Assembly (NCBI RefSeq): GCF_047675955.1
Contig: NC_132925.1
Coordinates: forward strand, 22,592,688 to 22,656,687
Origin: Chlorocebus sabaeus
Lineage: Eukaryota; Chordata; Mammalia; Primates; Cercopithecidae
Length of the DNA stretch: 64,000 nucleotides
Reading direction: 5' to 3'
In this document: one piece after another, positions 1 to 12,826 of the stretch
Layout of the letters: the number at the start of each line of letters is the position of its first letter
Position numbering within the stretch: position 1 is the first letter of the stretch
Made by a program: the position numbers and the translations under genes
Notes under the pieces: model-generated
Databases searched by the model: none
Seen by the model: the letters and a program-made list of their open reading frames with translations, nothing else
What the model was told of the DNA's origin: nothing

Positions 1-7
1 TAGACAG

Positions 8-27
8 CTATCTAGCTAGCTAGCTGG
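8..27. repeat. Short (GCTA)n-like simple repeat
   Basis: About 20 bases of tandem CTAG/GCTA units with one imperfection. The rest of 1-2200 is AT-rich unique-looking sequence in which I recognise no gene, RNA or named repeat; the small ORFs there lack any family signature. Confidence 0.6.
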
Positions 28-2734
28 AAAAAAATATAAAACAAATATATAATATACAGACTCTACAGGCCAAATTGACTAAAATACTGCCATTCCATTC
101 TCCCTACACCCAGAACCTAGAATTTTCTCAATGAGAGAACCAAGAAGACACTGGAGTAAGAAGTCAAATCTGGAATGTCTTCTGGATATGCAAAGAGATG
201 CTGAGAGCTGTAGGTGAAAGGCAATGTCTGGGGTTCTTTTTTTTTTTTTTTAATTCATTTTTAAGCCATGTAATCTATCCATGCCTTCTGTTGGGATTGA
301 AGTATTTGATATGGAGAACACGATGTTCTCTGATGATACTCTGATTTTAAATTGATTATCAAAAGTCTTGGAGCTGGAGGACTCTTTCTACTTATCTAGC
401 TCTGCTAGAGAGGTTAGCTCAATATTTAGTTTATAAAGATTGAAGCTTTATTACTGTGGACAATGCTAAGCACATAGTGGTGATGCAATGTGAATTTGAC
501 AGAATTTAATAAATTATTTATGCAAATGTATCTTTATAGTATCTCATATCTACCAACCTCTACTGTATAACAATGCTTCATAACACATAAATATAAGGCA
601 ACAACAACCTACCAAACACCTTTGATTCTATTTTATTGCTTCTTCTTTGGTTCTTGAACCTGTGGAATAATTCTGAGCTGCATCTGTCTAAGTGTTTTTC
701 TTCTGATGAATATACACTTTTGAAGGTGTGTTGATCTACTAAGATAAGAAAGCTGGAAGCAGTATGTCTTGCTTTCATGATGTCTGGAATAACTTGCAAA
801 TCATAATGACATAGGCTGTCTTCTTATTTTTTTTAGCTCTGAAACTTGCAAAGGTGCCCAGAGGCTAATAAATGATGGGCGAATCTCATAAATATAATGA
901 ATACATAATAACTAACTAAATAAATAATAGATATATAGCTTTACTATTGACTTTCATGAGAGATGTGTGTATAGGAAGTAGAGATACAGGCTGACAGTTT
1001 TTAAAGTGCTTTATAAAACGGTCTATTTAAATATAGTATATTGCTATTATTCTAAAGGCAAATACTTCCCTATACGTAAAGGGCCTGTCAGCATTGCTAT
1101 TGGAAGTTTACATTCTAAGAATGTGTAACTCAATCCTGAATTGTGCTGTCAGCTGAAATATGCCATATAAGCTTCCAGTGTCGTTACCACTTTTTTAAAC
1201 GTTTGAAATTATAAAACCCCACTTTTTTTCACATGTGGACATTAATCTAAAGTATAAGTCAGTAATTGCCAATGCTATCAAATTTTATTCCATCTCAATT
1301 AGACAATCTTTTTTAAGAAACCAAGGTTGCCAACACTAAGGAGCATACATAATTAGATTTTTGTGATTCTGCTTTATATCAGTGTTTTGGTGAAACATAA
1401 TGTGTAGGTGGATGCTGTAATACTGGCTTCCAAGTCATTTGGAGGAAAATAATTATGCCTGGGGCACTGGAAAAATTTCAGTTTTGAACTGGATATATGA
1501 AAGTATTAACAATCATGCCTACTGAGATGAACTATCTACCGGTGACATTTAAAACTAGCCTATTCATTTCTATTCTTTATGGGCTAGATGTCTATTTCAG
1601 GAATTTATGGCAAACATCTGATCCAAAAGTAGTTATGTTCTTGACAACAAAAAGTGATAAAGAAGCTGTAGAGAGCAATGAAAATTGATGGGGATAGAGA
1701 GTGATAAACAGCAAAAGAGACCCATTAAAGGCCAAATGATTGGTGAAGCTGAATAGGAGGTTCTGAGAGCTAAATTGGAGTGCAGATTGGTCATTTCACA
1801 GGTGCAATCAGACAGCTCTTACCACTTCTGGTTTGTTTTGGATTGAAATCTGAAGGTAACATATTAGAGTTTGGGTCTGATGTGATTCTGTGGTTGTGAG
1901 AGGAAAAGAAAGATCATGACTTGTGTTTTCAGGGAACTTAATATAATAAAATCAGCAACTTTCAAGTTAAGGTCACAGAGCATTTCTTACCAGGATTGAG
2001 CAAAATAAAACTGAATGAGAGTGTCACAGGTAAGTTTCCTAGTGGACAATGGAATTTTTAATGACTTCTGACTTTTAAAAGAATTTTGTAACTTTCTATT
2101 CAGATATTAGGGACTCATATTTAGTCAATTTTTCTTTCAGCATAAGACTGAAAATACAACACGTTGGTGTTTTAGAAAATGAATTTAAGAATGTATTTCC
2201 CTTTCAGCAAACAAAAATATGACATAATCATATTGGTTTGTTGGTCTTGAGTTCGGCTAAATCTGGGTTCTTGTCCCACGACCAGGAAAATTTAGGCACA
2301 TAGTTACATTGAAGGGTGAGGAGGACAGAATTTATAAGGCAAAAGGAAAGCTCTCAGCAAAGAGAGGGATTCTCCAAGCAGGCTTCCCCATCATAGATAA
2401 ATACTAGGCAACCACACATGAGCTAAAGATGCCAGGCTCCTCCCCTGCAAAAGACATGAATTCCTGGTGGCTTCACACCATTTTGAAGATGGATGTGGGC
2501 CTCCAGTTTGTTGTGGGCATGCCCAGGCAAGACCCTGTGGAGGCTCCCAAATCTGCACAAAAATACCTGGTGTAAACACTTGTTGGAGGGATTGGAGATT
2601 TTCCAGGGACCCTTCCTTATCTTCCTAGGCATTTGTTTGCCTCCTGCCTCTATCAGTCTCATCACCAAAATGCAAATAAAAACGGAGTGGAGAAACTTTA
2701 TGTTCTCTTCTCAAAAGTAGGTAGAGGGAGTGCC

Positions 2735-2888
2735 TACTATCATACTGGGCATTTTGTGTATTATTTCATTTAATTATTCATGTAGCATCTATCTGAAGAA
2801 GGAATTATTTCTCCTTTTATATAGATTAGAAAGGTTAAACTCAAAAAGATCAAAATTGCCTGCCAGGTTCACATGAGTAATAAATTAT
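2735..2888 (-). repeat. MIR-type SINE relic
   Basis: The stretch reads like the antisense of a MIR core: a phrase about a low level followed by wording equivalent to 'fall in count of bases near TTTCATTTAATT' and then AGATTAGAAAGGTTAAAC. It is heavily diverged and ends where the neighbouring ERV target duplication begins. Identification is by eye only. Confidence 0.4.
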
Positions 2889-2892
2889 CAGA

Positions 2893-3486
2893 AGTAGGCA
2901 TCAAGAGAAAAAATCCATCTTTGCTCTCTGAAGATTTGCTAAATAATCAAATCACAAAAGGCAAATTCATTAAAAAAATTCACAAACGTTTATTAATGTG
3001 TACATGGAGAGAATCATAGAGTGATTTCCTACTCCCTCAGTGGATTTCAGAACCTTATATACAATTTTAAGTTTACAGAAAGAATAAAGGCTTGGATCCT
3101 GGTAAAACAGGTTATGGTGACAAAATGGGCTATTGGAGGAAGGAGAAGAAGAATTCTGTTGAGAATTCTGTTAAATGATTTCTAGGGAGAATGAATGGAA
3201 TTGGGAACAGAGATTAACTTGTAAATAGTTCCCTTTGGAATTTGAATGACCTGGAGAGACAGACATTATCTTATAAAAGGGTTTGTTCAGATTACATTTT
3301 TGTCTTTGGTGGATCCAGACTTTAGGCAGATAAAGGACTTAAGAGAATGACTTTATCCTGTAGTTTAGGGAAGACAGAGGTTTGAATGATGGTGGGAGAG
3401 AGGGAGGTCAGCTAGACCTTAGAGGCATCTTCAGTTCTGCATGTCAAAGTTTCACATTTTGGGTTACCCATTTGTGATCCCCAACA
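2893..3486 (-). repeat. 3' LTR of an old ERV1-class provirus
   Basis: This LTR aligns along its whole length with 10822-11416, in the same (minus) orientation. Shared phrases include CACAAAAGGCA, ACAGGTTATGGT, GAATGAATGGAA, GATTAACTTGT and TTTGGAATTTGAATGA. On the minus strand it begins TGTTGGGGAT and ends near GATGCCTACT. A CAGA tetranucleotide at 2889-2892 matches CAGA at 11417-11420 beyond the partner LTR, as expected for one provirus. By eye the two LTRs differ at roughly a fifth to a quarter of positions, so the insertion is old. I cannot assign a Repbase name. Confidence 0.75.
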
Positions 3487-5884
3487 TTCTTCTGTCTGAA
3501 TTTTTCTAGAAATTTCACACACTAAAAGTGGAGTTGGTAGCTATGAAGAGAAAAGTTGAGTTAATAGTTGAGTGCAATGTATCCCCTTAGAGGATCTTTC
3601 ATTTCTGGGAATAGGCCAGTCCCATTAAAGAGACATGTTTCATTTCAGGATATGTTGTAGATAGAGTTTCAAACGGAAGAAAAGTAAAGATTGATTTTGG
3701 AAATACCTAAAAATTAGTTTTCTTAGACTCAAAGAAGCAGTCAGCTGAGATGTCTAGATGTTAGACTCAAAGCATCTTCAGTTAAAATGGAAATAGGCAG
3801 TGGAAATATGACAGATTTTTCTCATCTGTAATCTGTATGTTACAAGGTATGAGCTTCAGCTTGCAGGACCTAGGTAAAAGGTATTAGCGAGTTTATTGAG
3901 TCCAGGTGAGATAAACGAAAGGAAAATTTGGAAAGGTTAGTTTGGAGACTTGTAGCCAGGAAATAATTCAGGATTCAGTCCAGATTATAGAAAAATAATA
4001 AAAACTCAAAAATAACAAACAAAAGTAACAAGTATACTAGAATTCTTCTGAAATATAATTTTTCTCTCTCTAGTTCCCTATTTCTGTTAAGGATAAATCA
4101 TAGTAAGACCAGTTTATCCACAAAATAAATTTTAATTTCATTATACTAGGCCTGATTATTCATATACAGTTCAGCCAGGATAGTGATTGGCCATATAGGC
4201 TCTTTTTAAGTTGACTTTGCTGAAACTTTTTAATAAAGAATCTTAGATTAGACTAAAAAGCCTCAAGGCTATGAAGCCACGCCCCCAAAAATTGTCATTA
4301 GACTGAGCCTGGAATACCTATATGAATTAGGTGAATTCCTCTTTTCTCAAGGTCTCAAAATATCCTGAGTTTCCTGAGCCTGTTGGAAAGAGACATTCTT
4401 TACTTACCACAGGTCAGGAACTATGTAGACAAGGTACCAGACCAGCATTTTCAGGGGGCTTTTTATTAGTTCTATAAAATCAATTTTAATTCTTCAAATT
4501 ACTCTGGTCATATCTAAAAAGATGCCATTCCAGTCAAAGCCTTGCAAAAATAGCCAATGTCTTCAATTGTGTCCTGCAATAAAAGAACACAGACTCATAT
4601 TGAATTATGCAAATAACTATATTACCATAATTGAGAATACTCACTAAGAGTTTCTACATTCTGGAGAAATCAGGTAGAGAAAAAGATGAATGTTTCAATT
4701 TTGATCACAAAAGTATACTTTACTCAATTGTTAAAGGTATAAATAATTCAAAAGAAAAAACGTTTTTTGACTCTGGAAAACAAAACATAAATAGATCAGC
4801 AATGTGTCAAAGAAAAAGAGTAATAAAAAAATTAGTTCTCTTATCAGTTTAGTCCCATGTATTTACCTCTTTTTCTGGTTTGTGTTTGGTTAACAATTGT
4901 CCTAAATGCATCAGCATTGTAATTAGTCCTGGAAGTTTTTACCTAGTCCAGTGGTATGGTCTCCAAAGTTAGAAGAAACCTGTATTCAAGAGTTCTTGTC
5001 AGGGACCTTTCTTTGAATTTCCTTGAAGAAGCAGCAAATTTTGAATTGTAGCCAATTACAAAATGGGTTTTTGAGAGTAATCAAAGTAAAACAATGTTTG
5101 TGGATGCAAACAAACTTTGAATAGTCATGGTTAAAGACACAATTAACAAGAAAATTTGATTATTTCTGTGACATACAACAATTTAACATAATTAAAATTA
5201 TTGCTGAGAACGTATAGTAAGCTATTACAGGATTTTAGAAATCTCACACAATTTTAGAACATATATTAATAACACATTTATATAAATATAATCTAAAGAA
5301 AAGTTAACCCATTTTTTATTTGACATGCTTCCTGTAAGATTTTTATATACCAAATAAGTCTAATATATTTTTTCCTGGACTTTCAAGGGCCCTAACATCC
5401 ATAAAGTTAATTTGTCATCAAAATGACAGAATTTAGAGTCTAAAATTTTATTTTCAGGAGTATGTCAAATATCAAAGACTTAAAACACTTGATATCAAGG
5501 TAGAAGTATGGTTCAGTGTAAAATAATAGTTATTCATTTAGCCAAAGTGATAATTCAAAGATTCTAAAAAAGCAAATACCTTTACTTTTTGATAGAGAGC
5601 ATATTTAGTTTTCTAAATAGTCATACGACCTACTAAAGATAGCATGGGGAAAACAAAATCTGTCTCACTCTCCCTTCTTCTTTTTTTCTTTTTCTTTTTT
5701 TTTTTTAGTCTACTCAAAGGGGAACAATTCTTAATTATTTCTATCTCTTATTAATATTACACAAAGCCTTGTTCTGAAAGAAAACTAAGCTTTACCTTTG
5801 TATCACTTTATTATTCATATTAAAGCTACTACTAATAATAGAATCATATAAACAGATTAATTCAATCTCAACCAGTTTTGCCCA

Positions 5885-6009
5885 AACAGTAGTAGAGATG
5901 AGGTTTCACCATGTTGGTCCGGCTGGTCTTGAACTCCTGACCTAGTGATCCACCTGCCTTGGCCTCCCAAAATGCTGAGATTACAGGCATGAGTCACTCC
6001 ACCTGTCCA
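5885..6009 (-). repeat. Alu 5' fragment, minus strand
   Basis: Only the left-arm start is present, read as antisense: GTAGAGATGAGGTTTCACC through GGCCTCCCAAAATGCTGAG to the CCACCTG-like 5' end. There is no right arm and no A-tail, so it is a truncated or eroded copy. Confidence 0.85.
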
Positions 6010-6922
6010 CAGGATAAAATTTTCATAAACCATTCTAAAATCTCTTGAAATTTTAAATTTTTTTCTAACTTTTAATATTCATTCAGTTTTGTCTACTACC
6101 TTTCTCCTTTAATTTAAAAACAACTTTTAAAACATCTAAACTAGGAATAATCACTTTCCTTTTAAGAAAAAACACATTCTTTTCTATAACCTTTTTTTGC
6201 AAAAAAAATTATTATAAAAATATACTTTGCATAAGCATTGGTGCTTTTCTATCTGGCAGTTTAAATTACATATGTTAATTATAATGTTACCTCTTAGTAA
6301 CACTTATTTTTAGTGAAAAACCTTGGAAGCAAGGAATTTTAATTATGTACCAAATTCAGAGCCCAGACAAAGGACAGAGCTGTGAAAACAATGCCCAGAT
6401 AATTTAACCCTTCCCAGCATGACCAAAAGACACAGCTGGATCAAGGAAGACATGTTGAGTTTGGCTTTGCTCAGGCCTCACCATGCCGCTTGTCTAAAAC
6501 TCCAGAATCTAAAAGCTCTAAACCAAGACATAAATAAGCAACTATATCACAGAAGCAACACTTATGGTCTTAAAATACTAGCAGAGGCAATATAAACCTG
6601 ACTGATCAATAGACTGAGGAAAAAAACAATGTGTAAGTTAAATTTTGAAAAATTTTTATGTTATGTTGCCAAAATTTAAATATTAGCTTTATTTACCAAA
6701 AATTATTAAAGTCACATAAACTGAAAAATCATTTGGGCTTATTTACTTAATTTATGAGTACTAATTTATTTATAAGTCAATTTGATATATAGACAATATA
6801 AAATTATAACGATGTACACATGTAGACATAAAAATATAGACAAACACAGATTAAGATTTTATAACTTTGTTTTTTAATATTTTAGCCACAAGACTGGTAA
6901 AAGTTATTTGTTTTTGTAAAAG

Positions 6923-7560
6923 TATTCCTGGAAACGGGTCCCAATCCTGACCCCAAGAGAGGGTTCTTGGATCTCACACATCAAAGAATTCAGGGTGAGT
7001 TAATAGAATAAAGTGAAAGTAAGTTTATTAGAAAAGTAAAGAAACAAAAGAAAGGCTACTTTATAGACAGAGCAGCAGCTTGGGCTGCTTGACCAAGTAT
7101 ACTTATAGTTATTTCTTGATTATATGCTAAACAAGAGGCGGATTATTCATGAGTTTTCTGGGAAAGGTGTGGGCCATTCCCAGAACTTGAGAATTCCTCC
7201 ACTTTTATGCTATGCAGGATAACTCTGGACATTGCCATGGCATTTGTTAATTGTTATGTTGCTAGTGGGGTGCCTTTTAGCATGCTAATGTATTATAATT
7301 AACATATAATGAGCAGTGAGGAGGACCAGAGATCAATTTTGTTGCCATCTTGATTTGGGTGGGTTTTGGCCAGTTTCTTTACCGCATCCTGTTTTATTAA
7401 CCGGGTCTTTGTGACCTGTGATACTAGTCCTGCCAACCTCCTATCTAAGTCTGTGGCTAAGAATGCTTCATCTCCTGGAAATGCAGCTTAGCAAGTCTCA
7501 TCCTCATTTTACTCAGTTCCTGTTCAAGATGGAGTTGCTCTTGTTTGAATGCCTCTGACA
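6923..7560 (-). repeat. Solo LTR, family A (MER4-like ERV1)
   Basis: Read on the minus strand it starts TGTCAGAGGCATTCAAAC and matches, throughout its length, the plus-strand LTR at 47701-48336. Both have the CTTGGATCTC/GAATTC and GGGTCCCAATCC phrases near the 3' end. A 4-bp AAAG flanks both sides (6919-6922 and 7561-7564), the expected gammaretrovirus-type duplication. No internal sequence is attached, so it is solo. It sits inside the older provirus spanning 2893-11416 and is therefore younger than that provirus. The family name is a guess. Confidence 0.75.
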
Positions 7561-8893
7561 AAAGGACAATTGGATTCAAACTATGCCTTTCTAAATGGAA
7601 AAGGTTAAAGTTTATGTGTCTCACAAGGCCAAAGGCCTTGCTAACTTTCAAAGAAAACAGGTTAGCAAATTTATATCTCAAAGCACAAAGAGAATTTGAG
7701 CTTATTTTTTAAAGGAGTTTGAGTGTGTTGGTTAGAAAAAGATTAAAAATCGATGCCAAGGAAACAAATTTCATTTAGATAGGTAGTTTTTAATTTACTC
7801 TTTGTTTTCCATTTGGAACACTAAGCTCAGAGCAGTCCATTAAGAACAAGGCTGACAAAACATTTGTAGTTGTTAGGGCATAATAATTTCAATGTGTGAA
7901 AAGCAGGTGCAGTTTGAAGATATGAAGCACCTAGGTCTTCAAAAGTCAAGAAAATGATTAGCCAGCCCCCTGTAATAGTAACCATTTATTGCAACCACTG
8001 TCAGCAACCTCCAAAACTGTGCCCTCACCAGTGACTCAATGGTCATTCATACTCAGAGATCAAGTCTTCTCTCATAGTACAAAGTAATTGCTGGTACCCC
8101 CACAAAGACAAAGTGATCAGGTAACGTAGCATAAAAGAGGGCAGAATTTTAGACCTGAGAAGGATTTGTCAGTGACTCTTCAGGCCCCACAGGAAGATGG
8201 GAGACCCCAAAAAAGGGGTGAGTGATGCCTTTTTCTATGTTTCTTAAAGTGCCTGAGTCATTGTAAGTCCCTTCTAGATCCTTTCATGTGGTACCAAAGA
8301 TGGCAAAGAGGAAGAAGGAGTAGGACAAAGTAGAAGCAAAGGAGAGGACAATTTTTAAGAAATGAAATGAACAGAGTGGTCACTTACATAATAAATTTTT
8401 AAAAAAGTTTTCAGTCAATTAGAAAACATTTCTCAAAAACAGGATCAAAGAGAAGAAGCAAAAAGGCCTTTAAAATATATGTACATCTTGATTATCAGCT
8501 CTTAATTAAGCTGGCTTTTAACCACGTACCTCTTTGAAAAAAATCCTTTTAAATTTCTTATCAGATTAGCTAGGACAAACAGCTATTTCCAGCTTTTGAT
8601 TTTTTTTTAACCAAAAGTACTCTCCCACCTCATAAGATTCAGAATCGCCTCAAAGACAGCTCAGAGAAAGCAATGTTTCACTAGTTGCAAATAAGATACA
8701 ACCCACATCTGTCCAGCCAGATTTTCTAGGGTCTCAGCTTTTCAGTGGTTTATACACCAAGGCCCAAAAGCCCCAAATGCCCCCACAGACTAAAGAATAC
8801 AGGAAATCAAAAGCTGCCCAAGAAAGGGAAAAGGTCCAATGAATGGAAATCCCCAAAAGTCAAAATTCGTACAAATATCAAACGAAAAGGGAT

Positions 8894-9600
8894 TGATTGT
8901 GAAATGGCCACTGAAAAATTATAACTGGGTCAGTGAAGGAGATCTGACCTAACCAACTCCATCTTGCTTCTAACCTCCAAGCTGTCTTTGTTCGTTCCAG
9001 GGCATAGGCCAAACTAACTTTGGGAGGAACTTAGTTTATGGTTTAACTTTGAAACAAAGACAGTAACAGCCTTTTTCCAAATCAAAACCAGACTAGACTG
9101 CCTTTGTAGGACTAACAAATTAGCCGCAATATTAGAAATTATAGTGTAGGAATCTTGCAGCTGGAGGCTATAAGATTCTGACCCTTCCCAAATTGTTCCT
9201 GGGGATAACATCTTTATTGTAAAACCTAGGATCAGTGCTTGAGACATTTTGCAGATCCTACACTTGATGGATCAACTGGCACCACCCAGATGGATAAACT
9301 GGTTCATCTGATCTTGTGGCCCCCACCTAGGAACTAACTCAGCACACGAGAACAGCTTCAACTTCCTGATCTCCAGTCCAACCAAGCAGCCCTCTCAACT
9401 CACTGGTACCTACTTACCAAAATATCCTTAAAAACTCAGATCCCTGAATTCTCAGGGATATTGATTTGAGTAATAATAAAGCTCTGGTCTACTGCACGCC
9501 TGGCTCTGTGTGAATAACTCTTTCTCTATTGCAATTCCTCTGTCTTGATAAATCGACTCTTTCTAGGCCATGGGCAAGGTGAACCTGTTGGGCAGTTACA
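8894..9600 (+). repeat. Solo LTR, family B (ERV1 class)
   Basis: It runs from TGATTGTGAAATGGCCACTG to GGTGAACCTGTTGGGCAG plus TTACA, and aligns end to end with 49334-50048. Near the 3' end it has an AATAAAGCTC polyadenylation signal and the GTCTTGATAAATCGACTCT phrase. It is a second insertion into the old provirus. I could not settle a target duplication. A third, more distant copy lies on the minus strand at 11941-13306. Confidence 0.75.
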
Positions 9601-10821
9601 ATTTCCTGAGTGGGAGTCAAACCCAGGCTGTAACAGTGAAAGTGCAGAGTTTTAACTATCAGACTATAAGTTGCAGAATTGTGGTCCTTGGACTACAGCC
9701 TTTATTGTTAATCCTGCAGGGAATCTAAAGAAAGGCAGTTTGAGTATAAAAAATATTTTAAATGTGTTTTAGGTCAAATTTTTTGCATTTTAATTTAGTC
9801 AAGAGAACTTTAAAGGCTAGTCATGACACTATTACGTGTCTTTCTTTTTAAGTTTTAATTTTTTCCATAAATACAAATAAGGCCATTGTTTAGAATAAGC
9901 TACTCTAAAATTACAATTAAAAAAAATTAGAAGTGTTTTTAATTTAAAGGATCTATCTTTGCCCATTGATTAGAATTTTCCATGGTCTACTCATTACAAT
10001 AGTGACTCAATCCAATAGCCTCTTCATACAAAGCCCAGGTACTCACACAGACTTCACCTCCACAAATAAGCTAAGACAGCAAAAGAATCTTGTTGTTACA
10101 GATGGTTGAAGGTGGTGTTTGCCTCTGGTTACTCACAAATTTGTAGGGACCATCAGACCCATTAATCTGTGACACCGGGTAGGCCCTTCTGGGATGGGAC
10201 TTTCCCAGCACCAGCCAAGCAACAGGGGTTGAAATGACAGAAGCCCCTTATGGATGGGACTTATTAAGAGAAACTTTCCTGAGAGCTTGACACATTCGGA
10301 ACAAAAATTATTAGGTTACCAGCCATTTTCAAACTGGCCACCTGAATGACCGAAAAACCACTCCCTTTGGATGGAGGAGTCTCAAGAGTGAATGTTCTCA
10401 CTTGGTGACAAGTCAAATTCTCAAAGACATAAAACAAGACATGAGAGAACGTTATCTGGCACCCTTCTTCATGATACAACCACAAAGAAAGACAATGACA
10501 AAGGAAAAGACCATTTATAGGAGTAAAGCGATCAACAATATGAATATGCATACCAAATAGTACCAAAAAGTGCACCAGAGTTGCTACACCCCAGATTAGT
10601 AACACAAATTCTTTTCTCTCATTAATCAAAATTTTGGAGAGGAAAAAGAAGTCAACAGTGATTTTTGCCATCTGCTTGACTGGTTTCCATCTGGAAAGAG
10701 AGGCTAGGAGCCTGTCTGGTAAGAGTTGCTTAACCTTCTGCCAGCTTGTCAAGTCCTGGGTTCCCTTAACTTTGGCTTCCAAAAGAGTAGAGCTTTGGTA
10801 TCTCACTCTTGGGGTCAAAAC

Positions 10822-11416
10822 TGTAGGGGCCAAGGGAAAAACTTCCCCTCCTCTCTCTGAAGATTCACTGAAAAATCAACTCACAAAAGGCAGATTAACT
10901 GAAGAAAAAGCGTACGAACGTATTAACATGAGTGCATGAGGACAGCCACAGAGCAATTACCCACCACTTCCAATGAAGCTCAGAACATTATATACCCTCA
11001 TGAGCTTACAGGAAGAATAGGGTCTTGGTTCCTGGCAAACAAGTTATGGTGGCAGAACAGGTTATGGTAAGGAGAGAAGAGGAATCCTGTTGAGGGGCAA
11101 TAAATGATGACTAAGGAGAATGAATGGAACTGGGAACAAAGATTAACTTGTCAATAGTTATCTTTGGAATTTGAATGAGCCTGAGAGACAGATATTATAA
11201 GAGTCTTTTCAGGTGTGGTTACATTTTTCTCTTTGGTGGGTCCATACTTTAGGCAGATAAAGGAACTTCAGAGAACACTTCATCCTGTGGTTTGGGGGAG
11301 ACAGACAATTAAGAGATGGTGGGAGATGGGGTGGGTGGTCAGAGAGACTTTAAAGCTTCTTCAGTTCAGTGTGTGAAAGTACCACCATTTGGGGTATCAG
11401 TTTCTAAGCCCCACCA
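10822..11416 (-). repeat. 5' LTR of the old ERV1-class provirus
   Basis: This is the partner of 2893-3486. On the minus strand it begins TGGTGGGGCTTAG and ends CTTGGCCCCTACA. A TATATAA-like motif (reverse of ACATTATATACC near 10986) lies in the expected promoter position. The outer flank CAGA (11417-11420) matches the far side of the other LTR. Lengths of the two LTRs agree to about one base, which supports a single integration. Confidence 0.75.
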
Positions 11417-12197
11417 CAGAGATGAGTCTTTCTGGCATCAAGTCAATTCTCTTTCTGTGAAAGCATATCACATTCCATAGAAAGTGTCAATCTGATGTGT
11501 TATTTTTAGGATTAGTAATTTTCTCAAAAAATTAAAATACTCTGATGATTCATATTTCAGCTGTTATCCATTAGTATATACTAATCGATGCATAACACTT
11601 AAGGTTTTACAAAGCAGCTTTGTAAATTCCAAAGTTGAGACTCATGACACTCATGTTGTTTGACAAATGAGATTGTTAAATGCATCAGGGCAAAAACATT
11701 GTCTTCTTCTTCTACTTTTTCCTAGTAACACTTCTATCCTCAACTCTCAGCACATTGCTGGGCTTGAAGTAGGTTCTCAAAGAAAGTTTCTGATGTATCT
11801 AAATGTCATCTAATAGCATTTAAACATCCATAAAGATATGGACGTTTATGTAGCTTCTTTTATATCTACAATGAAATATCAGCTCTCTTTATTTTATTTT
11901 ACTGTAGGATGCTGGGGATGCCTGTGTTTTGGTTTGGTACTGTAATCACCCAACGGGTTCTTCCTGCTTGCTGCTCAGACAAAACCAATTCACTGAGACC
12001 CTGTTATTGCAGTAAAGAAAGAGTTAACTAATGTGAGGCCCGCCATGTGGGAGAAAAGAGTTATTGCTCAAATCAATCTCTGCAAAGGCTTGGAGTTTAG
12101 GGCTTTTCGAGGATAATTTGGTGGTCAGGGGACTAAGGAATGGGTGCTGTTGATTGTTTGGGGATGCAATCGTAGGGGTGTGTGAAATGGTCCTTGT

Positions 12198-12530
12198 GGG
12201 CCAGGCGTGGTGGCTTATGCTTGTAATCCTAGCTCTCTGGAAAGCTGAGGTGGGTGGACTACCTGAGGTTAAGAGTTTGAGACCAGCCTGGCCAACATGA
12301 CAAAACCACTTCCCTACAAAAAATCCAAATATTAGCCAGGCATGGTGGCATGCACCTGTAGTCCCAGCTACTCAGGAGGCTGAGCCAGGAAAATCACTTG
12401 AACCTGGGAGGCAGAGGTTGCAGCAAGCTGAGATCATGCCACTGCACTCCAGCCTGGGCAACAAAGGAAGACTCTATCTCAAAAAAAAAAAAAAAAAACA
12501 AAAAAGAAAAAGAAAAGAAAAAAAAAAAAG
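12198..12530 (+). repeat. Alu element (first of a head-to-tail pair)
   Basis: Full-length dimeric Alu beginning GGGCCAGGCGTGGTGGC, with a middle GCCAACATGACAAAACC and right-arm GCACTCCAGCCTGGG. The long A-rich tail runs 12481-12530. It inserted in the LTR at GGTCCTT (about 12189-12195); the same GGTCCTT recurs at 12827-12833 after the second Alu, so the pair may share one target duplication. Confidence 0.95.
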
Positions 12531-12826
12531 GCACAGTGGCTCACACCTGTAATTCCAGCTATTTGGGAGGCCAAGGCAGGTGGATCATGAGGTCAGGAGT
12601 TCGAGACCAGACTGGCCAATATGATGAAACCCCATTTCTCCTAAAATCACAAAAATTAGCTGGACGTGGTAGCGCGCACCTGTAGTCCCAGCTACTTGGG
12701 ATATTGATGCATGAGAATTGCTTGAATCTGGGAGCCAGAGGTTACAGTGTGCCGAGATTGTGCCACTGCACTCCATCCTGGGCAACAGAGTGAGACTCCT
12801 TCAAATAAATAAATAAATAAATATAA
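12531..12826 (+). repeat. Alu element (second of the pair)
   Basis: It begins GCACAGTGGCTCACACCTG directly after the A-tail of the preceding Alu, so the first several Alu bases are missing. It ends in a (AAAT)n tail at about 12803-12825. The layout suggests that this Alu landed in, or was joined to, the A-tail of its neighbour. Confidence 0.95.

Larger units (their letters stand above)
3487..10821 (-). mobile_element. Internal region of old ERV1-class provirus
   Basis: This is the sequence between the two matching LTRs and is the internal part by position. It contains later insertions: an Alu fragment, a 638-bp solo LTR and a ~707-bp solo LTR. No retroviral protein motif survives that I can recognise (no DTG, YVDD or CX6CC). 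A 189-codon minus-strand open frame at 10264-10833 lies just inside the 5' LTR, where a leader or gag would start, but it carries no Gag signature. I could not fit a tRNA primer site next to 10821. The content is inferred from the LTR pair rather than from coding similarity. Confidence 0.6.
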
